Positions 18,182-27,702 of a stretch of 64,000 nt of DNA are shown here, piece by piece. The DNA is from Haloprofundus salinisoli. Its GTDB lineage: Archaea; Halobacteriota; Halobacteria; Halobacteriales; Haloferacaceae. Position 1 is the stretch's first letter, and each line of letters begins with the position of its first letter. The stretch is taken from contig NZ_CP083663.1 in assembly GCF_020097815.1 (NCBI RefSeq), positions 2,046,001 to 2,110,000 of the forward strand. The letters run 5' to 3'. Below the pieces are notes generated by a model. It searched no databases. It was given only the letters and a program-made list of their open reading frames with translations, and was not told the origin of the DNA. Both the position numbers and the translations under genes were made by a program.

Positions 18182-18981
18182 AACGAGAGCGGGTCGGCCG
18201 ACTCCCAGCGCGGGTCGAACACCGCCCGGACGTCGGCGGCGAACTCCGGGTCCTTCAGATCTATCATCGCCAGCGCCTCCCCCGGGTCCAGCGGATTTGG
18301 CACCTCGATACATACTTCCACGTCGTCGATGAGGTTGAACGTCCCCGTCACGTTCTCGCTCGTTCGCACCTCGAACTCGGGATGCTTCGACAACCCCTCC
18401 GTGTAGCGCTCGCCGACGCTCGGCGGCAGCGTCGTCACCAGCTCCGGCGTCATCAGAAGCGACACCGAGACGCCGCGGTCCAACGCCGCGGCCAGTTCGT
18501 CGACGACGGCCTCGCTCACCGTACCGAGGTCGAACTGCGGCGAGGGCGTCGCCGCGACCATCACGACGTGGTCGTCGGCCGTCGCGAGGCGCTCGACGAG
18601 CAGGTCCATCGTCTCGCTCGGCCCGACGGCGGCCGTCCAGAACTGCCCTTCGACGGGTTCGCCGGCGTCGAGTTCGCCGACCAACTCGTCGACGATGCCC
18701 TCGTACTGTTGGGCTTTCTCTTCGAGCTCCCGGCGCTTGTCTTCGAGCAGACGGTCCAGCGCGGCGTCGGGTTCGACGGCGACGTACTTCTTCGGTCGAC
18801 TCGCCGCCTGACTCCGGACGAGACTGTACTGTTCGAGACTGTTGAGCACGTCGTAGATGCGCCCCATCGGAACGTCACTAGCCCGTGACAACTGTTTGGC
18901 CGTTGTCGGTCCCGTCCGAAGGAGCGCTCGATACGAACGTGCCTCGTACTCGGACAATCCAAGGTCTCGGAGACTCGCCAT
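18178..18981 (-). CDS. TrmB-family transcriptional regulator
   Basis: A 267-residue regulator. The N-terminal winged helix ([20 protein letters not shown], then [22 protein letters not shown] in part, residues 8-50) is the TrmB signature, followed by a short coiled coil ([20 protein letters not shown]) and an effector-binding C-terminal domain (about 110-267). TrmB proteins sense sugars or other small molecules and control metabolic operons. The target is not evident: the nearest gene downstream is mptA, which converges with it by a 4-bp overlap. The C-terminal region has a phospholipase-D-like fold in known members; no catalytic HKD motif is seen here. Confidence 0.88.
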   Translation of the reverse strand: MASLRDLGLSEYEARSYRALLRTGPTTAKQLSRASDVPMGRIYDVLNSLEQYSLVRSQAASRPKKYVAVEPDAALDRLLEDKRRELEEKAQQYEGIVDELVGELDAGEPVEGQFWTAAVGPSETMDLLVERLATADDHVVMVAATPSPQFDLGTVSEAVVDELAAALDRGVSVSLLMTPELVTTLPPSVGERYTEGLSKHPEFEVRTSENVTGTFNLIDDVEVCIEVPNPLDPGEALAMIDLKDPEFAADVRAVFDPRWESADPLSF

Positions 18982-19044
18982 GCGGGTGAATCACACGCCC
19001 GGGACATAAACACACCGGACGTTTACACGGGAAACTCGCCGCGG

Positions 19045-20709
19045 TCAGTTGTTGCCGCCGAGGTTTTGAGTCGCCGCCGACACCCGCGCCATCAGTTCGT
19101 CGGGCGTCGACGCCGACAGCGCCGTCTCGCCGACGAGCACGGTCGCCGTGCCGCGTTCGAGGTCGCGGTCGTCGAGGAGGACGTCGGCGTCCGGTACGAC
19201 GATCTTCTCGTGGTCGGCGACGCGGAGCGCCGCTCGGTGGAGGTCGCTTCCGGGGTCGTCGGCGACGGCGACGACCAACGGATCGCCGCAGAGCCGCGCC
19301 GCCACCGCGCCGTAGTCGGCTGCCTGCACGCCGATTCGGTCGGCGGCCCCGGCGAACGCCTCGACCGTCCCGCGGGCGACCTCCCGGTAGCGGTCGTCGC
19401 CGGCCAGCACCGCGAGGTCACAGAGCGCCCCGGCCATCTCGACGTTGTCGTCCAGCGGCCGGAACGGTCTGTCGAGGAGGCCCGGTCCCTCGCGCGGGCC
19501 GTCGAGAAACGACCCGTCGTCGCGGAGTTCGGCTATCGCCCTGTCGGCGACGCGTTCGGCGACGCCGAGACCCTCTCCGAGCACCTGCTGTGCGCGGGTG
19601 AAGGCGGCGACGACGCGAGCGTGGTCGCCTACAAGCAGCGATTCGCCGACGTCGTCGCCCCCCCGGTAGTGTGTCACCGTCCCGTCGTCGTCGACGAGGT
19701 CGGTTTCGAGGAAGTCGAGGACGCGTTCGGCGTACTCTCGAGCGCGCTCGTCGTCGGTGTAGCCCGCGTAGGTGAGCATCGCGTCGGCGGCCAGCGCGTT
19801 GCCGCCCGCGAACGCGGTGAGGTCGACGCGCGGTTGAGTGGTCTCCGCCCGGTCGTCGGCCGGCAGCGAGTAGTAGTCGCGGCCCGCCGCCGGGCCGACG
19901 CTCCCGCCGACGGCGACGCCGGTCCAGAGGTCGTCGGTGAGAAAGCCGATGGTTCGCTCGGCGGGTCGGCGGTAGGCGTCGTCGCCGGTGTAGAGGTAGG
20001 CGTTGGCGAACGCGCGGACGAGCGCCGCGTTCGTGTCCAGCAGTTTCTCGTGGTGGACGCCGCTCCAGTCGCGGCCGCTCGCGTAGCGGAAGAAGCCTCC
20101 GGAAACGTCGTCGAACAGGTGGTCGCGGACCGCATCGAGCGTCCGAAGCGCCTGGCTCCGATCGCGCTTCAGCGCGAACTCGACGGTCCGCGGCAGCGGG
20201 AACTTCGCGTCGTCGCCCCACCCGGCGTGGACGTCGTCGTACTTCTCGCCGAGTTGACCCGCGAGGTACGCCTCGATAGCCGGCGAGAGGTCGCCGACCG
20301 GGGTGGGGTCGCCGCCGAGCGCGCGCGGCACCCGGCCGGCGTCGCTTCCGCGGTCGGCCCACGTCTCGCGGACGCTGTCGAGAACCTGCCGCATCCCCTC
20401 GGGGCCGAGATAACCGGCCCCCGAGATGACCGCCCCGGAGGGCGTCGCAAACACCGTCGAGGGAAAGCCGCCCATGTTGTACCGCTCGCGGACGCGCGGC
20501 TGACGGTCGACGTCGATACGGACGGGAACGAAATCGTCGTTGACGTTCGCGGCGATGCGCGGTTCGGCGTACGTCTCGACGTCCATCTCGTGACAGCCGG
20601 CGCACCACGTCGCCGACAGCGACAGTAACAGCGGTTGCTCGGCTTCGGCCGCCTCGGCGAACGCGGCCGGTCCCCACTCGCGCCACTCGACGCGTGTCTC
20701 GTCGTCCAT
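19045..20709 (-). CDS. Thioredoxin-domain protein, YyaL/DUF255 family
   Basis: A 554-residue protein from ATG 20709-20707 (MDDETRVEWREWG). The N-terminal domain (about 1-130) is thioredoxin-like with a CxxC pair in SATWCAGCHEMD and the cis-Pro region GGFPSTVF. The rest is an (alpha/alpha)6-barrel-like region as in cellulases and N-acylglucosamine epimerases (DTNAALVRAFANAYLYTGD; AGGNALAADAMLTYAGYTDD in part). The family is widespread (human SPATA20), often annotated as a thioredoxin-domain protein, with no settled activity. This protein is shorter than the usual 650-750 residues, a common feature in haloarchaea. Confidence 0.85.
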   Translation of the reverse strand: MDDETRVEWREWGPAAFAEAAEAEQPLLLSLSATWCAGCHEMDVETYAEPRIAANVNDDFVPVRIDVDRQPRVRERYNMGGFPSTVFATPSGAVISGAGYLGPEGMRQVLDSVRETWADRGSDAGRVPRALGGDPTPVGDLSPAIEAYLAGQLGEKYDDVHAGWGDDAKFPLPRTVEFALKRDRSQALRTLDAVRDHLFDDVSGGFFRYASGRDWSGVHHEKLLDTNAALVRAFANAYLYTGDDAYRRPAERTIGFLTDDLWTGVAVGGSVGPAAGRDYYSLPADDRAETTQPRVDLTAFAGGNALAADAMLTYAGYTDDERAREYAERVLDFLETDLVDDDGTVTHYRGGDDVGESLLVGDHARVVAAFTRAQQVLGEGLGVAERVADRAIAELRDDGSFLDGPREGPGLLDRPFRPLDDNVEMAGALCDLAVLAGDDRYREVARGTVEAFAGAADRIGVQAADYGAVAARLCGDPLVVAVADDPGSDLHRAALRVADHEKIVVPDADVLLDDRDLERGTATVLVGETALSASTPDELMARVSAATQNLGGNN

Positions 20710-20752
20710 ACCCACCATCGGTGAGCGCCGAGGGTAAGCGCTTCGAGGTTGT

Positions 20753-22165
20753 CTACGGGTTCGCGCGCTGCAACTGCGCGGCGGTTCGAACCCGAACGTC
20801 GACGGGTTTCTTGACGAACTCGCCGGTCGACCGGGCGACGACGTGGTCGATGCCGCGCTGGGCGGCCACGTCGAGCAGGCGCTGGTCGAGTTCGCCGTCG
20901 ACGACGACGGCGTACGGCACCCGGTCGGCGTCGACGAGCGCGTCGAACGCCGCCGACTGCTCGACTTCCGCCAGCGGGTCTAGGTCGGCGTCGAGCAGTC
21001 GAACGAGGCCGCTCGACTCGCCGATGACCTCGGCGACGTGTTCTCTGAGGCTCTTCGGTTCCGGCGGGAGCGACGACTGCGAGCCGCCGTCGTCCGCGTC
21101 AGTGTCCGTGTCGCTGTCGACCGAGGCGTCGACGCCGCCGGTATCGCTCCCCTCGCCGTTTGCGGTCTCGTCGCGGTTCGCCTCGGTACCGTCGGAACGG
21201 TCCTCGGGGGCCGGGTCGTCGGTCCTCTCCCCTACAGCGGAGGAGGGAGTCGCGGGAGCGTCAGTCGTCTCCGGCGACTCCGTTCGAGGGTCCGACGGCG
21301 GCTCCGGCGCGGGCGTCGAACTGCCGTCGGTCGCCGCGACGGTCGACCGGACGTCGGTGTCGCCGGCGACGGCGTCGTACGGCACCTTGCCGCGCAGCGC
21401 CGACATCACCTCGTGACGCGCGAGGTCCTCGACGGAGCGGCCCGGCGGCGCGAAGGCGACGTAGTCGACGTTGCCGACCTGCGCCAGTTCGCGGAGGATG
21501 AGTTCGCCGCCGCGGTCGCCGTCGAGAAAGGCGGTGACGGTCCGGTTCTCGGTGAGGTCGGCGACGTCGTCGGGCACGTTCGTCCCCTCGACGGCGACGC
21601 CGTTTTTGATGCCGTAGCGAAGCAGCGTCAGGATGTCCGCACGCCCCTCGACGACGACGATCGCGTCGGAGTCGGCGACTCGCGGGCCCGCGGGCAACCC
21701 ATGGTACTCCGTGATGTCCTCGACTCGGACGCTCTCACGCACCTCTTCGAGGATTTCGCGGCTCGTCATCACGCTGTCGTCGAACGCCTCCGAGAGCAGT
21801 TCCTTCGCGCGGTCGACGACCTCGCGCCGCTTGGCGCTGCGCACGTCCTCGATGTCGATGACTTCGGCGTGTGCTTGACACGGTCCGACACGAGTGATAC
21901 TCTCTAGCGCGGCCGCGAGGATTGCCGTCTCTACTTTGTCGAGACTGCTGGCTATGGTTATCTGTCCGAACGACTGCCCGTTCTCGCTGTCGATTTCGAC
22001 GTCTATCCGTCCGATCTTCGACCCTTGCTGGAGGTCACGGAGGTCCAGGTCGTCGCCGAGGAGGCCTTCGGTCTGTCCGAAGACCGCCCCGACCACGTCG
22101 CTTCGTTCGACCACCCCGTCGGCGGTCACCGAAGCGTGAATGAGATATTTCGCAGTGTCTTCCAT
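20753..22165 (-). CDS. dnaG: Archaeal DnaG protein
   Basis: Archaeal DnaG, a TOPRIM-domain protein with primase activity that in several archaea associates with the RNA exosome. Chosen start ATG 22165-22163 gives 470 residues (MEDTAKYLIHASVTADG), the conserved family N-terminus; the frame is open further upstream but across a promoter. The TOPRIM domain (about residues 165-250) has AIVVVEGRADIL (catalytic Glu) and TVTAFLDGDRGGELI (DxD). A long low-complexity linker of Asp, Glu, Ser, Thr and Pro (about 275-370) separates it from a conserved C-terminal domain (about 375-470), typical of haloarchaea. The TATA box lies at 22229-22237. Confidence 0.95.
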   Translation of the reverse strand: MEDTAKYLIHASVTADGVVERSDVVGAVFGQTEGLLGDDLDLRDLQQGSKIGRIDVEIDSENGQSFGQITIASSLDKVETAILAAALESITRVGPCQAHAEVIDIEDVRSAKRREVVDRAKELLSEAFDDSVMTSREILEEVRESVRVEDITEYHGLPAGPRVADSDAIVVVEGRADILTLLRYGIKNGVAVEGTNVPDDVADLTENRTVTAFLDGDRGGELILRELAQVGNVDYVAFAPPGRSVEDLARHEVMSALRGKVPYDAVAGDTDVRSTVAATDGSSTPAPEPPSDPRTESPETTDAPATPSSAVGERTDDPAPEDRSDGTEANRDETANGEGSDTGGVDASVDSDTDTDADDGGSQSSLPPEPKSLREHVAEVIGESSGLVRLLDADLDPLAEVEQSAAFDALVDADRVPYAVVVDGELDQRLLDVAAQRGIDHVVARSTGEFVKKPVDVRVRTAAQLQRANP

Positions 22166-22228
22166 AATTGAATCACCAATGATTGATGTTGATGTGAAAT
22201 GCGAACGGTCCGCCCGTCCACACCCCCG

Positions 22229-22237
22229 TATATAAGT
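22229..22237 (-). promoter_or_regulatory. TATA box of dnaG
   Basis: On the minus strand the sequence CTTATATAC is a near-consensus archaeal TATA box. The predicted transcript start is about 25 nt downstream, near 22204, which leaves a leader of about 39 nt before the dnaG ATG. This supports the short dnaG start and excludes the longer open frame that reads through the promoter. Confidence 0.6.
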
Positions 22238-22402
22238 TTCGCAGGCGGGATATAGCTGTCGCACTTCCGGCCCCGTTCGGACCGAAACCGCCGGAAGCTG
22301 CCGTAGAGACAGTTTTTCGATATTAAGGAAAATATTCTTCAAAAGGTCGCATCGAAGCTAAATCAGTAGTGTTTATCATAGTTCGGTTGTTCACCGTTAG
22401 AT

Positions 22403-22618
22403 ATGACTCGACAGCAAGCCGATTATCTTTGGGTCGTGGTGTTCGCAGTCCTTGTCGTCTTCGCCGTGCCGTGGTTCCTCTGGGGGGACGGCCGTGTCGT
22501 CGCCGGACTCCCGCTGTGGCTCTGGTGGCACGTCGGCTGGATGGGCGTCGCAAGCGTCGCGTTCTACGCCTTCACCCGCGGGGCCTGGGACCGTGGCATG
22601 GGGGTGACCCGTGGTTAG
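22403..22618 (+). CDS. DUF3311 small membrane protein, symporter partner
   Basis: A 71-residue protein from ATG 22403 with two membrane helices (YLWVVVFAVLVVFAVPWFLW and LWWHVGWMGVASVAFYAFT). This is the DUF3311 pattern, which is regularly encoded directly before a sodium:solute symporter and is thought to be an accessory subunit. It overlaps the start of the symporter gene by 8 bp (22611-22618), consistent with coupled translation and a joint complex. A TATA-like stretch (TTTATCATAG) lies near 22371. Confidence 0.88.
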   Translation: MTRQQADYLWVVVFAVLVVFAVPWFLWGDGRVVAGLPLWLWWHVGWMGVASVAFYAFTRGAWDRGMGVTRG

Positions 22619-24074
22619 TTCGCTCGCCGTCCAGTTGGGCGTCGTCGGCGCGTACCTCGTCGTCGCGCTCGCGGTCGGTCTGGTCGCCTATCGGCTGACC
22701 GACCGCGCGGCGGAGGATTACTATCTCGCCAGTCGGTCACTCGGCACCGTCGTCCTCCTCTTTACGACGTTTGCGACGCTGCTGTCGGCGTTCACGTTCT
22801 TCGGCGGCCCGAATCTCGCGTACGCGGCAGGCCCCGAGTGGATTCTCGTTATGGGGCTGATGGACGGCGTCCTCTTTGCCATCCTCTGGTACGTGCTCGG
22901 CTACAAACAGTGGCTCGTCGGGCGCGCCCGCGGTTACGTGACGCTCGGCGAGATGCTCGGCGACCGCTTCGGGTCGACCGGCCTCCGCGCACTCGTCGCC
23001 GGTATCAGCCTCTTCTGGCTCTTCCCGTACATCATGCTCCAGCAGATGGGCGCGGGGACGGCCATCGTCGGTCTCACGGAGGGAGCGATACCGTACTGGG
23101 CGGGCGCGGCGCTCATCACCGTCTTCATGGTGGTGTACGTCGCCGCCGCCGGACTCCGCGGCGTCGCGTGGACCGACACGGTGCAGGGCATCTTCATGCT
23201 CGGCATCGTCTGGGTCGCCGTCGGCTGGGTGCTCGTCGCCATCGACGGTCCGGCGACCGCGTACGCCGGGTTCGACGCCGACGCGCTCGCGCTCGGCGGC
23301 GGCCTCTACACGCCGCAGTACATCGTCTCGACGGCTGTCACCATCGCCTTCGGCGTGGCGATGTTCCCGCAGATAAACCAGCGCTTCTTCGTCGCCAAAT
23401 CAGGCCGCGTGCTGAAGCGGTCGTTCGCGTTGTGGCCGATTCTGGTCGTGCTGCTGTTCGTCCCGGCGTTCATGCTCGGGACGTGGGCCGCGGGCCTCGG
23501 CGTCGAGGTGCCCGAGGGCGCGAACGTCATCCCCGTGCTCCTCAACCAGTACACGCCCGTCTGGTTCGCGGCGCTCGTCGTCGCGGGCGCGATGGCGGCG
23601 ATGATGTCCTCCTCCGATTCGATGCTGCTGTCGGGGTCGTCGTACCTGACGCGCGACCTCTACCGCCCGCTCGTCGACCCCGACGCCAGCGAGGCCAAGG
23701 AAGGGTGGGTCGCCCGCGTCGGCGTCGCCGTCTTCGCCGTCGGCACGTTCGTCGCCAGCCTGTTCCGGCCGGGTTCACTCATCGACGTCGGCGACCTCGC
23801 GTTCAGCGGCTTCGCTCAACTCGCGCTCCCCGTCCTCGTCTCGCTGTACTGGACGAAGACGAACCGAAACGGGATGTACGCCGGCATCGTCGGCAGTCAG
23901 GCGTTCTACGTGCTCCACTCGCTCGGCCCGCTCCCGGCGACGTACCTCGGGTGGGACGCCGCGCTCTACGGGATGGTGCTCGGACTCGCGCTCACCGTCG
24001 GCGTCTCGGCGGTCACCTCGCCCGCGCCCGACGAGAAGCGCGCGACGTTCACCGACGGACTGAGCGCGGACTGA
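22611..24074 (+). CDS. Sodium:solute symporter family protein
   Basis: A 487-residue SSF-family transporter starting at GTG 22611. About 13 membrane helices can be seen. Conserved positions include the N-terminal DYYLASRSLGTVVLLFTTFATLLSAFTFFG stretch (here cited as YLASRSLGT and TFATLLSAFTFFGGP), the PQINQRFFVAKS segment, and GAMAAMMSSSDSMLLSGSS in helix 8/9, which contains the Na+-site serines. SSF members import organic acids, amino acids, sugars or pantothenate; the substrate is not predictable here. It is coupled to the DUF3311 gene upstream. Confidence 0.9.
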   Translation: MVSSLAVQLGVVGAYLVVALAVGLVAYRLTDRAAEDYYLASRSLGTVVLLFTTFATLLSAFTFFGGPNLAYAAGPEWILVMGLMDGVLFAILWYVLGYKQWLVGRARGYVTLGEMLGDRFGSTGLRALVAGISLFWLFPYIMLQQMGAGTAIVGLTEGAIPYWAGAALITVFMVVYVAAAGLRGVAWTDTVQGIFMLGIVWVAVGWVLVAIDGPATAYAGFDADALALGGGLYTPQYIVSTAVTIAFGVAMFPQINQRFFVAKSGRVLKRSFALWPILVVLLFVPAFMLGTWAAGLGVEVPEGANVIPVLLNQYTPVWFAALVVAGAMAAMMSSSDSMLLSGSSYLTRDLYRPLVDPDASEAKEGWVARVGVAVFAVGTFVASLFRPGSLIDVGDLAFSGFAQLALPVLVSLYWTKTNRNGMYAGIVGSQAFYVLHSLGPLPATYLGWDAALYGMVLGLALTVGVSAVTSPAPDEKRATFTDGLSAD

Positions 24075-24148
24075 GCGCGCGACGTTACGTCCGGTCACTT
24101 CTCGAACACGTCCGAAGCATACAATTCCCGTCGCTTCCAAGGCGAGGC

Positions 24149-24958
24149 ATGAACGACCCCGGGCTACAAGCGCTCGTGGACCAATCGACGCTCCGAGACC
24201 GTATCCGCCGCGGCGACCTCCCCGACTGGGCCGCCTTGCACTATGGGACGTTTCGGGAGACGATGCTCGACGACCGAAACGGCGAGCCGTTCCCCTGCTA
24301 CTTCGGCATCGAGTCAGAGCGGCAGGGCGACGCGCTGTACACGTTCGTACCCTCGACGACGCATCCGGACGCCCTGCTGCGCTTCCGCGATACGCTGCTC
24401 GAATACGTCGAGGAGTTCTCGGAGTTCTCCGAGCGCGCCTCGCTCGTCGCGTTCTTCAAACCACCCGACGAACAGCTCACGGAGGCGGAGTACCACGAAC
24501 AGCTCTGGCACATTCTGCAGTTTCTGCACGTCCACGACCCCGAGCCGTGGCCCGAGAGGATTCCGACGGACCCCGACGACCCCCACTGGGAGTTCTCCTT
24601 CGGCGGCGAACCGATGTTCCCGACGACCCGCGCGCCGTTCTATGACCGGCGGATGAGTCGCTACTGCCCGCTCGGCCTCGAAATCACCTTCCAGCCGCGG
24701 AAGATATTCGAGGGCATCACCGCCGACACCGAAGCCGGTCAGCAGGCCCGCGAGGTCATCCAGCGCCGAATCGAGGCGTACGACGGCGTCTGCCCCCACG
24801 CCGACATCGGCGACTGGGGCGTCGACGGTGAACACGAGTGGCACCAGTACATGCTCTCGGCCGATTCCGAGCAAGCGCCTGGCGAGTGCCCGATGACGGT
24901 CAGTCGCGTCCACCCGAAAGTCGACCCCGAACTGCTGAAGCCGAGGGCGGAGGCGTGA
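24149..24958 (+). CDS. YqcI/YcgG family protein
   Basis: A 269-residue soluble protein from ATG 24149 ([15 protein letters not shown]). The segments [34 protein letters not shown] and [17 protein letters not shown] in order match the YqcI/YcgG family of unknown function. Conserved Cys and His residues in the C-terminal part ([31 protein letters not shown]) could form a heme or metal site. The stop overlaps the GTG start of the next gene (GTGA), indicating a two-gene operon with the isochorismatase-like hydrolase. Confidence 0.82.
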   Translation: MNDPGLQALVDQSTLRDRIRRGDLPDWAALHYGTFRETMLDDRNGEPFPCYFGIESERQGDALYTFVPSTTHPDALLRFRDTLLEYVEEFSEFSERASLVAFFKPPDEQLTEAEYHEQLWHILQFLHVHDPEPWPERIPTDPDDPHWEFSFGGEPMFPTTRAPFYDRRMSRYCPLGLEITFQPRKIFEGITADTEAGQQAREVIQRRIEAYDGVCPHADIGDWGVDGEHEWHQYMLSADSEQAPGECPMTVSRVHPKVDPELLKPRAEA

Positions 24959-25533
24959 GTTCGGACGACGAACTCTCGCTGCCCGACGACGCCGTCTTAC
25001 TACTCGTCGACCTCCAGACGGGCTTTGCCGACCCGGCGTGGGGCGAGCGAAACAACCCCGATGCCGAATCGCGTGTGGCGGCCCTCCTCTCCGCGTGGCG
25101 CGAGCGCGGGATGCCCGTCGTCCACGTCCGCCACCGCTCGCAAGAAAACGGCTCGCCGCTTCGACCGAGCCGGCCCGGGTTCGCCTACCTCGACGAAACT
25201 GCACCCACAGCGGGCGAACAGACGTTCGAAAAACGGGTCAACAGCGCGTTCGTCGGCACCGATTTGGAACGTTGGCTCCGCGAGCGAGAGTACGGCACCG
25301 TCGTCGTCGTCGGCCTCACGACCGACCACTGCGTCTCGACAACGACCCGGATGGCCGAGAACCTCGGCTTCTCGCCCGTCGTCGTCGCGGACGCGACGGC
25401 GACGTTCGACCGCAAGGGCATCGATGGAGAGTACTACGACGCCGAGACGATGCACCGAACCGCGTTGGCGCACCTTCACGGCGAGTTCGCCCGCGTCGTC
25501 GACAGCGAGGAGCTGTTGGCCGCGCTCGACTGA
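24955..25533 (+). CDS. Cysteine hydrolase, isochorismatase family
   Basis: A 192-residue protein starting at GTG 24955, which overlaps the stop of the YqcI/YcgG gene by 4 bp. The catalytic triad of the isochorismatase-like hydrolases is visible: Asp in [10 protein letters not shown] (about residue 21), Lys in [10 protein letters not shown] (about 94), and Cys in [11 protein letters not shown] (about 128), followed by the usual cis-peptide region. Members hydrolyse isochorismate, nicotinamide or other amides; lacking nicotinamidase metal ligands in the usual place, the substrate remains open. The longer open frame upstream lies inside the previous gene and was rejected. Confidence 0.88.
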   Translation: MSSDDELSLPDDAVLLLVDLQTGFADPAWGERNNPDAESRVAALLSAWRERGMPVVHVRHRSQENGSPLRPSRPGFAYLDETAPTAGEQTFEKRVNSAFVGTDLERWLREREYGTVVVVGLTTDHCVSTTTRMAENLGFSPVVVADATATFDRKGIDGEYYDAETMHRTALAHLHGEFARVVDSEELLAALD

Positions 25534-25592
25534 GAACACCGGCCGTCTCCCGAACCGCATTCGTTTAACCGCGCTCCCGTCAACGATGAGCC

Positions 25593-26558
25593 ATGCAGAC
25601 GCATATCGTGCCGGTCGGCTTCGACTACGACCGGCTCATCGCGCCTCTCATCCGCGACCAGTTGGACGTCGACCGGGTGATCCTCCTCGAGGGCGCGGTC
25701 GGTAGCGAGGCCAACGTCGAGTACTCGCAACGCCTCTCGGGGAAACTCGAGAAGGACTTCCAGAACCTGCTCGGCGCGACCACCGAGCGCCTCGTTCTCG
25801 CGGACGTCTACGACTACGACGCCGCCTTCGAACAGGCGTACGACCTTATCAACGCGGAACTGGACCGCGGCGCGGACGTCGTCGACGACGCCGACACCGC
25901 CGAGACGCGCGAGGGGACGACGCCCGGTGAGGTGTGGGTGAACGTCAGTGCGATGCCCCGCCCCGTCTCCTTCGCGTTCGCCACCGCCGCCCACTCCATT
26001 ATGGTCGAACGCCAGGACGACAGAGAGCGCATCCACACCTACTACACCGCCCCCGAGAAGTATCTGGAGACCGAGTTGGCAGAGGAACTCCGCACCCACA
26101 GAGAAGCGCTCGCGGACCTGCTTGCCGACGGCGACGTCGACGAGGACCGCATCCGCGAGCGCCTTGACGCCGCAACCGAACTGCTGTCGGAGTTCGACGA
26201 GCGCGGAACCACCATCGGCGCGAAGCGCATCGGCGAGCGTCACATCGTCGAACTTCCCGTGGCATCGTTCTCGAACGTCAAGCCGTTCGAGGAACTCATC
26301 CTCTTCACGCTCGGCGAGCACGGCGTCTTCGAGTCCGTCTCCGAACTCGCCGAGACGCTGGCGGGCGAGCTCAACGAGGAGTACACCGACAGTTTCCGCT
26401 CGAAAGTCATCTACAACGTCGACCGCCTCGGCCCCGGCGGGAAGGGGTACATCGAGCGCGACGAACGCGGGAAGTCGCACCGGACGCGGCTCTCGCGCAT
26501 CGGTGAACTGTGGGTTCGCGCCCACGCCGACGACGACGCGGGGCTCGGCACCCGCTGA
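25593..26558 (+). CDS. HFX_2341/DUF6293-type transcriptional regulator
   Basis: A 321-residue protein with the N-terminus MQTHIVPVGFDYDRLIAPLI, characteristic of the haloarchaeal HFX_2341 regulator family. The N-terminal half (about 1-145) has Rossmann-like alternation of strands and helices ending in VWVNVSAMPRPVSFAFATAA, similar in layout to ligand-sensing CARF-type domains. The C-terminal half is a winged helix (LILFTLGEHGVFESVSELAE in part; YNVDRLGPGGKGYIER). No CRISPR or cas gene is nearby, so any nucleotide-sensing role is unproved. The gene ends 24 bp from the convergent enolase-like gene. Confidence 0.82.
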   Translation: MQTHIVPVGFDYDRLIAPLIRDQLDVDRVILLEGAVGSEANVEYSQRLSGKLEKDFQNLLGATTERLVLADVYDYDAAFEQAYDLINAELDRGADVVDDADTAETREGTTPGEVWVNVSAMPRPVSFAFATAAHSIMVERQDDRERIHTYYTAPEKYLETELAEELRTHREALADLLADGDVDEDRIRERLDAATELLSEFDERGTTIGAKRIGERHIVELPVASFSNVKPFEELILFTLGEHGVFESVSELAETLAGELNEEYTDSFRSKVIYNVDRLGPGGKGYIERDERGKSHRTRLSRIGELWVRAHADDDAGLGTR

Positions 26559-26582
26559 CGACGCGCTGGTCCCTTAGGCTCT

Positions 26583-27647
26583 CTAGCGTTCTTCGACCGT
26601 TCCGAACCCGCGCGCCGGCTCGACATCCGCGAGCGGACTCGTCGGGGCCGCCGCCGGAACCTCCGGGTCGTTGTACTCGCCGGGGGCGACGTCGTTCGGT
26701 CCGGTCGGGTAGAACAGCGAGGCGAGTTGCTGGATCTGCGGGCGGCCGACGTCCAACTCGAACTGGCCGCCGCCGTACAGCGAGATGTCGCGTTCCTCGG
26801 CGTACTCGATGGTCTCCAGCAGCGACTCGACGGTGCCGAACCGCGAGGGTTTGACGTTGAGCCACCGCGGTTCGAACGGAAGCGACTCGACGCCCTCGAC
26901 GCCGGTGACGGGTGCGTCCCACGAGAGCCGCCTCGTCTCCGCTTCGAGCATCGCCTCCGTCTCGTCGGTGACGGCGGGGTCCTCGACGACGGCGTCGGGA
27001 AAGCCCGAGAAGATGCGCTCGTACAGGTCGGGGTCGGCGCTCTGGTCGACGGTCGTCCCGCTGTAGTAGCCCTTCAGATCGAGGATTCGAACCGCCTCGG
27101 TCTCCGCGAGGTCGGCGACGAGTTCGCCGTCCCAGTCGCTCGTCGGGTCGAGTTTGAACTCCGAGTCGGAGTAGGCGGCGAGCAGCTCGTCGACCCGTCG
27201 GGTGCTCGTCCCCTCCTCGCCGTCCAATCGCGTGCTCACGACGAACCGAACCGGGTCGTACTCCCGGCCCAGCGCCTCGCCGAGCGTCGTCCCCGATTGC
27301 TTGAGCGCGAGGTCCAACGCGGCGCTCTCGACGGCCCACCGACGGTAGTGGCGGCCTGTCTCTCGTTCCGGCGGCTTCGTCGGGAACAAATCCGTATCGT
27401 CGAGCATCGCCGAGAACTCCCCGAAGGTGAACTCGCCGGCGAAGTCGAACGGCGGGACGTCCGCGAGGGCGTCGTGGTCCTCGGCGTCGTACGTCACGTC
27501 CTCGCCGCGGCCCGTCTCGTCGTCGCCGAGCAGCGCGAACACGGTGGTCGCGCGGACGAATCCGCTCGACGTCGCCCGCTCGCGCCGGGAACGAGACGTA
27601 TCGTCGACGACGAGCGGGAGTTCCGCGAGTCGGTCGTAGAGGCTCAT
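26583..27647 (-). CDS. Enolase-superfamily-like protein
   Basis: A 354-residue haloarchaeal protein with an enolase/o-succinylbenzoate-synthase-like barrel. Visible landmarks are VRILDLKGYYSG (barrel strand with Lys), FPDAVVEDPAVTDET (acidic strand end), RWLNVKPSRFGTVESLLETI and YGGGQFELDVGRPQIQQLASLF. The Lys and Glu positions are those of the superfamily, but the full acid-base set (KxK plus three acidic metal ligands) is not clearly present, so it may have a different or lost activity. The N-terminal capping region is short and acidic. Stands alone between convergent and co-directional neighbours. Confidence 0.78.
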   Translation of the reverse strand: MSLYDRLAELPLVVDDTSRSRRERATSSGFVRATTVFALLGDDETGRGEDVTYDAEDHDALADVPPFDFAGEFTFGEFSAMLDDTDLFPTKPPERETGRHYRRWAVESAALDLALKQSGTTLGEALGREYDPVRFVVSTRLDGEEGTSTRRVDELLAAYSDSEFKLDPTSDWDGELVADLAETEAVRILDLKGYYSGTTVDQSADPDLYERIFSGFPDAVVEDPAVTDETEAMLEAETRRLSWDAPVTGVEGVESLPFEPRWLNVKPSRFGTVESLLETIEYAEERDISLYGGGQFELDVGRPQIQQLASLFYPTGPNDVAPGEYNDPEVPAAAPTSPLADVEPARGFGTVEER

Positions 27648-27702
27648 GGGCGCAGTTGGGTCGCCGCTCTGTTAACTGTACGCGCCCGAGAGCCGCCGAC
27701 GG

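Noticed and set aside
24838-24954. Upstream extension of the isochorismatase-like gene
   Set aside because: These 39 codons lie inside the YqcI/YcgG gene; the GTGA overlap at 24955 gives a natural coupled start and the family length.
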